Positions 1 to 6,531 of a DNA stretch of 22,046 nucleotides are shown one piece after another; within the stretch, counting starts at the first letter, position 1; the number at the start of each line of letters is the position of its first letter. The translations under genes were made by a program, and so were the position numbers. Under the pieces are notes generated by a model, which did no database searches, was not told the origin of the DNA, and saw only the letters and a list, made by a program, of their open reading frames with translations. This DNA is from Lachnospiraceae bacterium. GTDB taxonomy: Bacteria; Bacillota_A; Clostridia; Lachnospirales; Lachnospiraceae. The DNA is taken from NCBI GenBank assembly GCA_016291475.1, contig JAEEXJ010000056.1, positions 1 through 22,046 of the forward strand. The letters are read 5' to 3'.

Positions 1-1550
1 TATAGCGCTCTTGTGATTCCGATACTCTGACGCTGTCCGCCTGAGATCCTGATTCCGCGCTCTCCTCTTCCCGTATCGAGTCCGTCGGTAAGTCCTCTTA
101 CGAACTCATCGAGAGCTGCTTCTTTCAACGCTTCCCAGATACGCTCTTCGCTCTGCTCCGATGCAGGGATACCGAATGCTACGTTATTTCTGATCGTATC
201 ATCCAGCATGAAGATCATCTGAGGTATGTATCCGACATTCTTAAGGAATCCTCTGTAGTTATCCTTGATATCGGTTCCGTCTGCTTTGATCACACCTTCC
301 TGGGGCTTTAACAGTCCGAGGAGGATATCGACCAGCGTACTCTTGCCCGCACCCGTTGTTCCCACAATTCCGATACTGGATCCGATGGGGATCTCAAGAT
401 CTGCCTTGTTTAGGATTTTTACATCGGAGTTGGGATAAGAATAAGTGATGCCTTCAAATGAGATTGTCTTCTTGATCTCAAGCTTGGGAGCATCCTCCGC
501 AAAAGTCATATCGGTGTTCTTATCATCGATGTCGTCCTGAAGATTATCGCTTACGTTCATCAGGAAAGGCTCGAAGTAAGCCATGGCATTGATCTGGTTA
601 TTGATTCGGTTAACCGCAGGAAGAAGTACAAGTGCCGCAGCCGCAAGTGTCGCAAAGTCCGTCATGAGTGATTCGGGATTCTTGCCGATGGCTATCATGA
701 CTATCATGTAGATCATCATAACGGCAACGCACACAGCTTCGATAAGGAGCTTGGGAATACTGTTGTAAAGTGAATACTTCTGTACGGCATTTACATATCC
801 GTCGCCGCATTCGTTGTAGCTGTCAACGAAATATTTCTCGCGTCCGAATATCTTAACTTCCTTGATACCAAGGACGCTCTGTGAGATCCATTTGAAAAGT
901 CCGCTGTAATAATCCTGATTATCCTTGCCGGCTTTATACATGACGGGCTTGAGTTTTCTTTTGATCACCCAGAGAAGAAGAACAAGGACCACTGCCAGGA
1001 TAATGGTCATAAGTCCGCTCTGGATCAGGCAGAATATACATACGCAAAGTGATACGAATCCGTCGGAAATAAGCTGAAGGATCGAAAGTATCAGTGCGTA
1101 CATGTTGTTTACGTCCGAAGTGATGGATCTTTGTACTACGGCCGTATCGGCATTGAGATAATATTCATAATCCTTGCGCACAAAATTCCTCATCATGCGT
1201 TCGGATGTGGAGAACTGATTTCTGTAGACGAAAGCATACATTGCCTTCTGCTGGAAATAGAGATACAGATTCTTGACTATAAAAACAAATATCATGAATG
1301 ACATCACAAAATACTGGAAGATACGGTATCCCTCTTCGGGTGTTTTTCCTATGATGTCATAGAAGATCAGGGCCGCGGCAGAGTTTGTACTCTTGACCGG
1401 ATCGATGACTATATTAACCACAGACACGAGCATTCCGACACCTGCGGTCTGAATGAGAGCGCCTATGATCATCATGACGGTTAAAAGCGCCATGTGTTTT
1501 TTCTGTTTTTCAGAAAGGATCTTTTTTAATTTGCTTAAGGTCTTTCGCAT
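1..1550 (-). CDS. ABC exporter / lipid-linked glycan flippase-like protein (partial, 3' end missing)
   Basis: This is a fused ABC exporter half-transporter: an N-terminal membrane domain of roughly 340 residues, then an ATPase domain. Reading from the ATG at 1550, the N-terminus MRKTLSKLKKILSEKQKK is basic and is followed by several hydrophobic helices. The ATPase part has a Walker A GTTGAGKST near residue 395, a Q-loop region GYIPQ, and the signature ISGGQRQ close to the window edge. Walker B and the C-terminus lie beyond position 1. The start overlaps the end of pseG by 16 bases, so the two are translationally coupled. The domain layout and the pseG neighbour fit PglK-type flippases, which move lipid-linked oligosaccharides across the membrane. 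That specificity is inference; a drug, lipid or peptide exporter is possible. The ABC exporter class itself is certain. Confidence 0.9.
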   Translation of the reverse strand, partial: MRKTLSKLKKILSEKQKKHMALLTVMMIIGALIQTAGVGMLVSVVNIVIDPVKSTNSAAALIFYDIIGKTPEEGYRIFQYFVMSFMIFVFIVKNLYLYFQQKAMYAFVYRNQFSTSERMMRNFVRKDYEYYLNADTAVVQRSITSDVNNMYALILSILQLISDGFVSLCVCIFCLIQSGLMTIILAVVLVLLLWVIKRKLKPVMYKAGKDNQDYYSGLFKWISQSVLGIKEVKIFGREKYFVDSYNECGDGYVNAVQKYSLYNSIPKLLIEAVCVAVMMIYMIVMIAIGKNPESLMTDFATLAAAALVLLPAVNRINNQINAMAYFEPFLMNVSDNLQDDIDDKNTDMTFAEDAPKLEIKKTISFEGITYSYPNSDVKILNKADLEIPIGSSIGIVGTTGAGKSTLVDILLGLLKPQEGVIKADGTDIKDNYRGFLKNVGYIPQMIFMLDDTIRNNVAFGIPASEQSEERIWEALKEAALDEFVRGLTDGLDTGRGERGIRISGGQRQSIGITRAL

Positions 1551-2554
1551 AATACATCCACCATTCGATCCGCACCGTGTCCGTCTACAAGCCTCTGAAG
1601 TCTTCTGGAATTTTCACTTCTGACTGCTGCGTCATCCATTTCTTCAAGAAGCTTCTTAACACGCACGGGAACGTTTCCGCCTCGTGCGTCTCCCGCATAA
1701 GGCATCATTCCGTCAAGATCGAACGCTCTTACATTCGGTATCTGATTGTCGACAAAAGAATACGTTATGGTAGGGACTCCCATCGATGAGAGTTCGTACA
1801 GCGTACTTCCGCCGGCCGAAACCGCAACATCCGCTTCTTCGTAATATCGCCATATTTTCTCTACCCTCGGAAGGATATGGACTGAAGGGTGTGCGGAAAA
1901 CTTTGCCTTGAGAGAATCAAGGTTACCGTTATAATTGCCGCATATTGCATTCACGGTTTCGAAATCATCAAGCGGCAAGGCTTCCAGGATCTTGGGAAGC
2001 ATGCCGTAAGGATCTGATCCGCCCGACATGATAAGAATGTTTTTAACAGTCGGGTTTATTTTCTTGGGATGAGGATTTTTGAAAGCTTCACGAAGAGGCG
2101 CATATCCGCATCCGAGATAAAATTTTGTACCCGGATATCTGACCGGGTAAGTCGTATCGTCCGCGTGATTCGAATAATTGATCACGGCGTAGACGGGATA
2201 AGGAAAAGCATTGACGTCATCGAGATAATAAACTCTCGTCAGTTCGTTTACTCTTCTTAAATAGGCATCCGTCACCTGATAACTGTCGATCAATATGTTT
2301 TCGACCTTGTTATCTTTGATGATCTTCTCAAGAGCGGGTAGTTCGGACTCCATGTTCTGCCAGTCACTGCCGAGAACTATAAGTTCGTGCCCTCTTTCTT
2401 TTATCAGAGATACGGGCTGTTCGTCCGCAGCGATAAAAACAGTCCTGATACCGCGTTCCTTCGCAGAGTCCGCAACGGACAGACACCTCATCACGTGCCC
2501 CACGGATATCTGCGGATTCATGTCCGCTCTTATGTACAATACCTTTTCAGACAT
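1535..2554 (-). CDS. pseG: PseG-like UDP-2,4-diacetamido-2,4,6-trideoxy-altropyranose hydrolase
   Basis: PseG removes UDP from the pseudaminic acid precursor before the PseI condensation step; it is a cytoplasmic, MurG-like (GT-B fold) hydrolase. The 339-residue protein has the N-terminal segment GHVMRC, with His20 at the place of the catalytic histidine, a glycine-rich loop MSGGSDPYGM, and a C-terminal nucleotide-binding stretch SAGGSTLYELSSMGVPT. I chose the ATG at 2554 because GGGGG lies about 8 bases upstream and the family motif begins soon after. An upstream extension to 2647 would run through the end of truA and adds nothing family-like. The gene begins 16 bases after the truA stop and overlaps the ABC gene. 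No other pse gene is in view, so the rest of the pathway must lie elsewhere or left of the window. A related sugar-nucleotide hydrolase is possible. Confidence 0.82.
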   Translation of the reverse strand: MSEKVLYIRADMNPQISVGHVMRCLSVADSAKERGIRTVFIAADEQPVSLIKERGHELIVLGSDWQNMESELPALEKIIKDNKVENILIDSYQVTDAYLRRVNELTRVYYLDDVNAFPYPVYAVINYSNHADDTTYPVRYPGTKFYLGCGYAPLREAFKNPHPKKINPTVKNILIMSGGSDPYGMLPKILEALPLDDFETVNAICGNYNGNLDSLKAKFSAHPSVHILPRVEKIWRYYEEADVAVSAGGSTLYELSSMGVPTITYSFVDNQIPNVRAFDLDGMMPYAGDARGGNVPVRVKKLLEEMDDAAVRSENSRRLQRLVDGHGADRMVDVLCERP

Positions 2555-2570
2555 TAAGTAACCCCCACGG

Positions 2571-3377
2571 TCAATAATCAACCTCCACAAGTGCCAGGCC
2601 CCTTGCGGGTGCCGTAAAACCTGCTTTACTTCTGTCCAAGGTCTCAAAAAGCTGTGCTACGGATTCGGGAGTTCTCTTACCCTGTCCCACTTCGAGAAGG
2701 GTCCCGGTCATGATACGCACCATGTACTGGAGGAAGCCGTTTCCGTGATAAGTAAATGTCAGATATTCATCCTTGTATTCGATGTCTATCTTATCGACGA
2801 TCCTTACACACGACTTTTTCATACGCGGATTCCCGCAAAAAGAAGTAAAGTCGTGTTCGCCCTCCATGATCGAAGCCGCTTTCTTCATAGCCTCGATATC
2901 GGGAACTTTTCCAAGCTCATAACAAAACCTTCTGTTAAAGACGGGCTTAAGTTCTCCAGCATAGCAGGTATATCTGTAGGTTTTACCCTTGGCGTTATAC
3001 CTCGCGTGGAACCTGTCACCGGCTACCGTAACTTCTGTGACACATATGTCATCCGGAAGGTTTCTGTTGATCCCGTCCCGTATCTCTTTGCAGGAAAGCT
3101 TTGTATCAAGCCTGACGTTTGCGCACATGGCGAGTGCATGAACACCTCCGTCTGTTCTTCCTGCGGAAATGATATCCGGGATGTCGCCTTCGAAGGTTCC
3201 AAGGCAGTCACTTTTGGCGGTGCCTTCTCCGGAGTTTTCTTTTACCCCTGAGGGGTTGAGCATCCTGATAACCGCGGTCTCCATCTTGCCCTGGATGGTT
3301 TTCTCTTCTCCGGGCTGATGTTCCCATCCGCGGTATCCGGTGCCGTCATATCTTATTATCAGCTTGTAATTGGTCAT
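2571..3377 (-). CDS. truA: tRNA pseudouridine(38-40) synthase TruA
   Basis: TruA isomerises uridines 38-40 in the tRNA anticodon arm. The 268-residue protein opens with the family-typical YKLIIRYDGTGYRGW and carries the catalytic motif SAGRTDGGVHA, with the nucleophile Asp76. Later motifs such as RFHARYNAKGKTYRY, the HDFTSFC region and FLQYMVRIMTGTLLEVG are all present. Between the first strand and the catalytic loop it has an extra stretch of about 16 residues rich in Gly, Ser and Glu (residues 43-66) relative to the Escherichia coli enzyme. The ATG at 3377 shares one base with the thrH stop (TGATG), and AAGGA sits 5 bases upstream, which supports coupled translation. A TTG one codon earlier is an alternative start. 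Confidence 0.95.
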   Translation of the reverse strand: MTNYKLIIRYDGTGYRGWEHQPGEEKTIQGKMETAVIRMLNPSGVKENSGEGTAKSDCLGTFEGDIPDIISAGRTDGGVHALAMCANVRLDTKLSCKEIRDGINRNLPDDICVTEVTVAGDRFHARYNAKGKTYRYTCYAGELKPVFNRRFCYELGKVPDIEAMKKAASIMEGEHDFTSFCGNPRMKKSCVRIVDKIDIEYKDEYLTFTYHGNGFLQYMVRIMTGTLLEVGQGKRTPESVAQLFETLDRSKAGFTAPARGLALVEVDY

Positions 3378-3982
3378 CAATCCTTCATTACATCAGTGAT
3401 CGCATTAAGGAGCTCGTCGTATTCCTCGAATGCGGGATACTGAGGATAATCTGCTTTAAGCTGCTCGGTGGTCCTAAAAAGGAAACCGGCTTTTGAAGCC
3501 TCGATCATTCCGAGGTCATTGAAGGAGTCTCCGCTTGCGATAGTCTCATAACCGATGGACTGAAGAGCCTTAACGGTTGTGAGCTTACTCTTGTCGCATC
3601 TCATCTTGTATCCGGTGATCTCACCGTTATCCGCAACTTCAAGAGTGTTGCACATGATGGTAGGCATTCCCAGTTTCTTCATAAGGGGAGCTGCAAACTG
3701 CTCGAAAGTATCGCTGAGGATCAGAACCTGAGTCCTGCTTCTGAGTTCGTCAAGGAACTCCTTTGCACCGGGCAGGGGATCAAGTGTTGCGATAGTATCC
3801 TGGATCTCCTTGAGTCCCAGTCCGTGCTCTTTTAAGATACCGATTCTGAATTTCATGAGCTTATCATAATCAGGCTCATCCCTTGTGGTCCTCCTAAGCT
3901 CCGGAATTCCGGTCTTTTCGGAAAATGCGATCCAGATTTCGGGGACAAGAACTCCCTCAAGGTCAAGACAAGTAATATACAT
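3377..3982 (-). CDS. thrH: HAD phosphatase ThrH-like (phosphoserine phosphatase / homoserine phosphotransferase)
   Basis: This is a HAD-superfamily enzyme that closely resembles ThrH. Characterised ThrH dephosphorylates phosphoserine and can transfer the phosphate to homoserine. The 201-residue protein starts YITCLDLEGVLVPEIWIAF, with the nucleophilic Asp7 in DLEG (not the more usual DxDG), then ILSDTFEQF as motif II, and SGDSFNDLGM as the metal-binding motif near the C-terminus. Length matches the family (about 200). I chose the ATG at 3982 because AAAGGG lies about 9 bases upstream; a GTG 18 bases earlier would bury that site. It heads the thrH-truA-pseG-ABC unit. No threonine or serine biosynthesis gene is adjacent, so the physiological substrate is not settled by context. 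Confidence 0.85.
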   Translation of the reverse strand: MYITCLDLEGVLVPEIWIAFSEKTGIPELRRTTRDEPDYDKLMKFRIGILKEHGLGLKEIQDTIATLDPLPGAKEFLDELRSRTQVLILSDTFEQFAAPLMKKLGMPTIMCNTLEVADNGEITGYKMRCDKSKLTTVKALQSIGYETIASGDSFNDLGMIEASKAGFLFRTTEQLKADYPQYPAFEEYDELLNAITDVMKD

Positions 3983-4056
3983 TTTAAAATTCCCTTTCAC
4001 TTAAAAATCTTCATTAAAACCCAACCATAAGAATAACAGAAAATGCCGTAAAAGTC

Positions 4057-4221
4057 GACTTTTTTAGGGGTTTATGACAGTGGGTACGCTACCGTTTTGT
4101 CATCAAAAAGGCTATAGAACGACTCCGACATTCCCGGGGTCCTGTTGCGGAATGCCGGAGCCGGCTTCAGTGAATCTAATGGCAAAACGGTAGCGTCCCC
4201 GGTGACACCCCTAAAAAAGTC
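4057..4221. repeat. Nested imperfect inverted repeat (MITE-like or REP-like)
   Basis: Three nested arm pairs are visible. The outermost is GACTTTTTTAGGGG at 4057-4070 against its exact complement at 4208-4221. Next comes ACGCTACCGTTTTG at 4086-4099 against its exact complement at 4183-4196. Innermost is CTCCGACATTCC at 4123-4134 against 4149-4160 with one G-T pair. The left middle section reads TGACAG, GGG, ACGC, TTTTGTCA, the same theme as the palindrome at 7230-7292. No open reading frame is inside. It lies 75 bases upstream of thrH. Whether it is a mobile element remnant or a structured RNA cannot be decided here. Confidence 0.75.
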
Positions 4222-4383
4222 ACCAGAAGCAACTACAAAACCGAAATTTTGTCAAAATTTAAAAAGCCAGTGATTTCGATGTTTTCCCTGAGTTTTCTGC
4301 GTTGAAATGTCAGAATATTCTCGTAATTATTTAAACGTTATCGAAATAATTTATCTTTTTAAAAATATTTTTAGAAAAAGGGG

Positions 4384-4412
4384 TTGACAGAGTTTTATTT
4401 TTAGATTATTAT
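4384..4412 (+). promoter_or_regulatory. Sigma-A promoter of the structured RNA
   Basis: A perfect -35 box TTGACA (4384-4389), a 17-base AT-rich spacer, and TATTAT (4407-4412, five of six consensus bases) form one of the clearest promoters in the window. Transcription would begin near 4419 on the plus strand. No plus-strand protein gene follows; the product is the RNA described next. Confidence 0.8.
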
Positions 4413-4754
4413 AGGCACATAAAACAAAAGCAGATGACAAAGACAAGTCTTCAAAGCTTTTAGAAAAGGAGGACAGTCCCATGGGACAGTAAGTAGTAAC
4501 CGTTAACCAGCTATGGAGGGTAGTCCAATGTACTAGCCGTAATTAACCGGTGAATATCCCACAGCAAACCGGATATGATCCCTAGGAAGAAGCGAAAACA
4601 CGACGAAAGCTTATATGCATATCGTCCTATGAATACAGACCGCTCCGTTTATATATGTATTCGGACGAACAGGTCGTATGAAGAATGAAGCGATTTCGAA
4701 GAGAGAAACCGGGAAGCATATGGGTTAATATAAAAGAATAGGAGGTATCCGCCA

Positions 4755-4781
4755 ATGGATATTGAGGAACCCATCTACTAG
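4755..4781 (+). CDS. Possible 8-codon leader-type ORF inside the structured RNA
   Basis: ATG at 4755 opens the frame MDIEEPIY and ends with TAG at 4779-4781. AGGAGGT at 4740-4746 is 8-9 bases upstream, ideal for initiation, and the terminator hairpin starts two bases after the stop. The same ribosome site and start codon also sit inside the ATGGGTT/AACCCAT stem, so translation and folding would compete. It may equally be structural sequence that happens to look like a start site. Confidence 0.25.
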   Translation: MDIEEPIY

Positions 4782-4782
4782 G

Positions 4783-4826
4783 GGCGCCATTCGATGAAAG
4801 TTTTATCGGGTGGCGCCTAAAATTTT
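4783..4826 (+). terminator. Intrinsic terminator of the structured RNA
   Basis: GGCGCCA (4783-4789) pairs with TGGCGCC (4811-4817), and the helix continues inward through ATTCGATGAAA against the facing TTTTATCGGGT with some G-U pairs. The 3' side reads TAAAATTTTG, so the U tract is short and interrupted, but the stem is very strong. Confidence 0.65.
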
Positions 4827-4832
4827 GCCGTT

Positions 4833-4915
4833 GTGACAGTGGAACAGGGGGACGGTTCTGTCGTTCCACAAGAATCATGTGGAACGACAGAACCGTCCCC
4901 CTGTTCCACTGTCAC
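4833..4915. repeat. Perfect palindrome, 38-bp arms, 7-base loop
   Basis: The left arm 4833-4870 and right arm 4878-4915 are exact complements around the loop AGAATCA. The arm begins GTGACAGTGGAACAGGGGGA and contains GGGACGGTTCT, which also occurs in the palindrome at 5594. The outer end supplies the TGA stop codon (4912-4914, minus strand) of the metalloprotease gene, so it may serve as the transcript end for that gene. I assign it to a dispersed REP-like family with the elements at 4057, 5594, 7230 and 19103. Confidence 0.9.
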
Positions 4916-5580
4916 TCCATCAAGTAGCCGTGATCGTCGAGCCACTTCTTATGTTTTTTGTAATCCGGCATGTATTTTTCAACATCGGCCCAGAAAGCTT
5001 TGGAATGATCCATATGTATTCTGTGACAAAGTTCGTGTATAAGAACATATTCGATTGATTCCGGAGGGCACATCATAAGTCTCCAGGACAAAGTGATCAT
5101 CCCCGTCTCAGAACAGGAACCCCATTTGGACTTTGCTCCCGATATTCTAAGGTCCCTGTATGTGATCCCCATTTCATAAGCCCTGTATCTGAGTCTTACG
5201 GGAAGGTATTCTTTGGCTCTGGCCTTGATCCATCTTTCGTAAGAAGCGCCATCCGCTCCCTCCGGGAATATAAACTCCTCTCCCGTCTTAACTATCCTTC
5301 CTCTTCCGGATATCTTTATTCCGTACTCTTCACCGAGATACAATACTTTACCGCCGTCTTTGAATTCATGCTCTTTGATATTCTCGGCCATGCCTAAGGC
5401 TTTGACGTAATTAAGTCTGATCCATCTGGTATGTTCACGCATAAAAGTACGCACCTCACCCTCTGTTACAAAGGCCGGTGCGTTCACTATAAGAGTTCCC
5501 GTCTTGTCAAACTTCATGGACAGGCTCTTCCTGCGGGAATATATAACTTTTACGGGAATCCCGTCCATGATGTTATCCAT
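4912..5580 (-). CDS. YgjP-like zinc metallopeptidase (M48-type, DUF45/COG1451)
   Basis: The C-terminal half holds the zincin motif HELCH (His182, Glu183, His186) followed by a third likely ligand His192 in MDHSKAFW. Just before it is SKWGSCSETG-ITLSWRL, the pattern that defines the YgjP/COG1451 family. The N-terminal 100 residues form the beta-rich part typical of the group (RRKSLSMKFDKTGTLIVNAP). At 222 residues it has the usual length. No signal peptide is seen, so it is probably cytoplasmic; the substrate is unknown for most of the family. AAGGA lies 8 bases before the ATG at 5580. The ribosome site starts directly after a long palindrome, and the stop codon lies inside another, so both gene boundaries are framed by repeats. 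Confidence 0.88.
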   Translation of the reverse strand: MDNIMDGIPVKVIYSRRKSLSMKFDKTGTLIVNAPAFVTEGEVRTFMREHTRWIRLNYVKALGMAENIKEHEFKDGGKVLYLGEEYGIKISGRGRIVKTGEEFIFPEGADGASYERWIKARAKEYLPVRLRYRAYEMGITYRDLRISGAKSKWGSCSETGMITLSWRLMMCPPESIEYVLIHELCHRIHMDHSKAFWADVEKYMPDYKKHKKWLDDHGYLME

Positions 5581-5593
5581 ACTTTTATCCTTC

Positions 5594-5694
5594 GAGTCAG
5601 TTGGGACGGTTCTTTCTGACTCATTTTCCGTAGACTATTGCTGTAGAGTTGAGTCCTTTAAAAATGAGTCAGAAAGAACCGTCCCAACTGACTC
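5594..5694. repeat. Perfect palindrome, 34-bp arms, 33-base loop
   Basis: Arms 5594-5627 and 5661-5694 are exact complements. They begin GAGTCAGTTGGGACGGTTCT and end GACTCATTTT. The unpaired centre 5628-5660 is unrelated to the loops of the other elements. It fills the whole gap between the coaX stop codon (5695-5697) and the ribosome site of the metalloprotease, and in the minus transcript it would form a large hairpin between the two genes. Confidence 0.9.
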
Positions 5695-6477
5695 TTATTT
5701 CTTCTTAGAACCCTTAACGTTCTTGTAGTAGATGATCCTGAGTCCGTCGATCAAAAGGTCATCGTCGAAAATAATATCATGTGTGCAATAAGGTGTGATC
5801 CTGGATGAAAGCCCGCCGGTTGCGATGAGGGACTTAACTCCTCCCATCTCCTTTTCGCATCTGTCGATGAGTCCGTCCAGCATCGCGGCATTTCCGTAGA
5901 TAAGTCCCGACTGCATACAGTCTCTGGTGTTGGTTCCGATGACCTTCTCGGGAACGTCATAAGAGATGCTTGAAAGAAGTGCGGTTCTTCCGACGAGAGC
6001 ATCATAAGATACCTTAACGCCGGGATAAATGATAACGCCAAGGAATTCTTTATTTTTTCCGATGGCGGTGATGGTGGTTGCCGTTCCAAGATCCATGATC
6101 AGCATGGGAGATTCGTATTTGTCGATAGCTGCAACGGCGCCGACAACAAGGTCCGCACCGACTTCCGAAGGATCACCCACTGCAATGTTCAGTCCCGTTT
6201 TAAGTCCGGGGCCGACGATAAGTGCATTGTGACCGGTAAGAAGTCTGATCACTTCGCCCAGTATGTCGTTCATGGGAGGAACAACGGATGAGATGATGCC
6301 GCCCTTTATGTCATCTATGGCAACGCCTTTGATCTCAAGGATATTCTTTACGAGGACGGCATATTCCGCTTCGGTCTTGGAATGGTCTGTCGCAAATCTT
6401 GTGAGAAAATAAGTCTTCTCCTCATCAAGAACACCCATAACGATGTTGGTATTTCCTACGTCGAATGCAAGTATCAT
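5695..6477 (-). CDS. coaX: Type III pantothenate kinase CoaX
   Basis: CoaX phosphorylates pantothenate, the first step of coenzyme A synthesis, and belongs to the ASKHA fold. The 260-residue protein starts with the phosphate-1 motif FDVGNTN (Asp6), has VGPGLKTGLNI, then EVGADL at 105-110, and phosphate-2 IMDLGTATT (Asp129). The usual GADR is GADL here; I recall that as a variant in some Clostridia but have not checked it. The start at 6477 has GGGAGG 7 bases upstream. It follows the ECF S-component gene by about 55 bases with a hairpin between, which suggests linked vitamin uptake and activation. The C-terminus is lysine-rich (KGSKKK) and stops right at a palindrome. The assignment is secure. 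Confidence 0.95.
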   Translation of the reverse strand: MILAFDVGNTNIVMGVLDEEKTYFLTRFATDHSKTEAEYAVLVKNILEIKGVAIDDIKGGIISSVVPPMNDILGEVIRLLTGHNALIVGPGLKTGLNIAVGDPSEVGADLVVGAVAAIDKYESPMLIMDLGTATTITAIGKNKEFLGVIIYPGVKVSYDALVGRTALLSSISYDVPEKVIGTNTRDCMQSGLIYGNAAMLDGLIDRCEKEMGGVKSLIATGGLSSRITPYCTHDIIFDDDLLIDGLRIIYYKNVKGSKKK

Positions 6478-6501
6478 ATTTTTCCTCCCGCAAATAGTAA
6501 A

Positions 6502-6524
6502 GGCATGGCTATAAAAGCCATGCC
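6502..6524 (-). terminator. Intergenic hairpin between S component and coaX
   Basis: GGCATGGCT (6502-6510) and AGCCATGCC (6516-6524) form a 9-bp stem with a 5-base loop. On the minus strand the hairpin is followed by TTTACTATTTG, a weak U tract. It would act at most as a partial terminator or processing stem, since coaX has no separate promoter that I can see. Confidence 0.45.
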
Positions 6525-6531
6525 CATTTGG

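Larger units (their letters stand above)
4419..4826 (+). ncRNA. Unidentified large structured RNA, about 400 nt
   Basis: This is a free-standing transcription unit with a consensus promoter just upstream and an intrinsic terminator at its end. Complementary segments suggest real folding. CGTCC (4623-4627) and GAATACA (4631-4637) pair with TGTATTC (4656-4662) and GGACG (4663-4667), leaving a 3-base bulge. ATGGGTT (4720-4726) pairs with AACCCAT (4768-4774) and encloses a TATCC/GGATA hairpin (4746-4750 with 4757-4761). GTCC/GGAC flanks 4481. Two AGGAGG sites (near 4469 and 4740) each precede an ATG at good spacing, but the resulting frames encode only 3 and 8 residues. I compared it from memory with RNase P RNA, tmRNA, SRP RNA, 6S, T-box and common riboswitches and found no match. 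It could belong to a known large RNA class I cannot recall (raiA, ROOL, OLE and GOLLD are candidates to test). Confidence 0.7.

Noticed and set aside
2555..2647. N-terminal extension of pseG
   Set aside because: The extra 31 residues overlap truA coding sequence and are not family-like, while the ATG at 2554 has a G-rich ribosome site.
2745..3251. 168-residue plus-strand frame
   Set aside because: It is the antisense shadow of truA, which has clear catalytic motifs, ribosome site and operon spacing.
4419..4826. RNase P RNA, tmRNA, SRP RNA, 6S RNA, T-box or common riboswitch
   Set aside because: The conserved strings I remember for each (for example GAGGAAAGTCC for RNase P, the TGGAACCGCG of T-boxes, a tRNA-like CCA end for tmRNA) are missing, and no downstream plus-strand gene exists for a riboswitch.
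4627..5042. Short frames of 69-83 residues over the structured RNA and palindrome
   Set aside because: They cross the terminator and the perfect palindrome, overlap on both strands, and lack family-like composition. They are by-products of these sequences.
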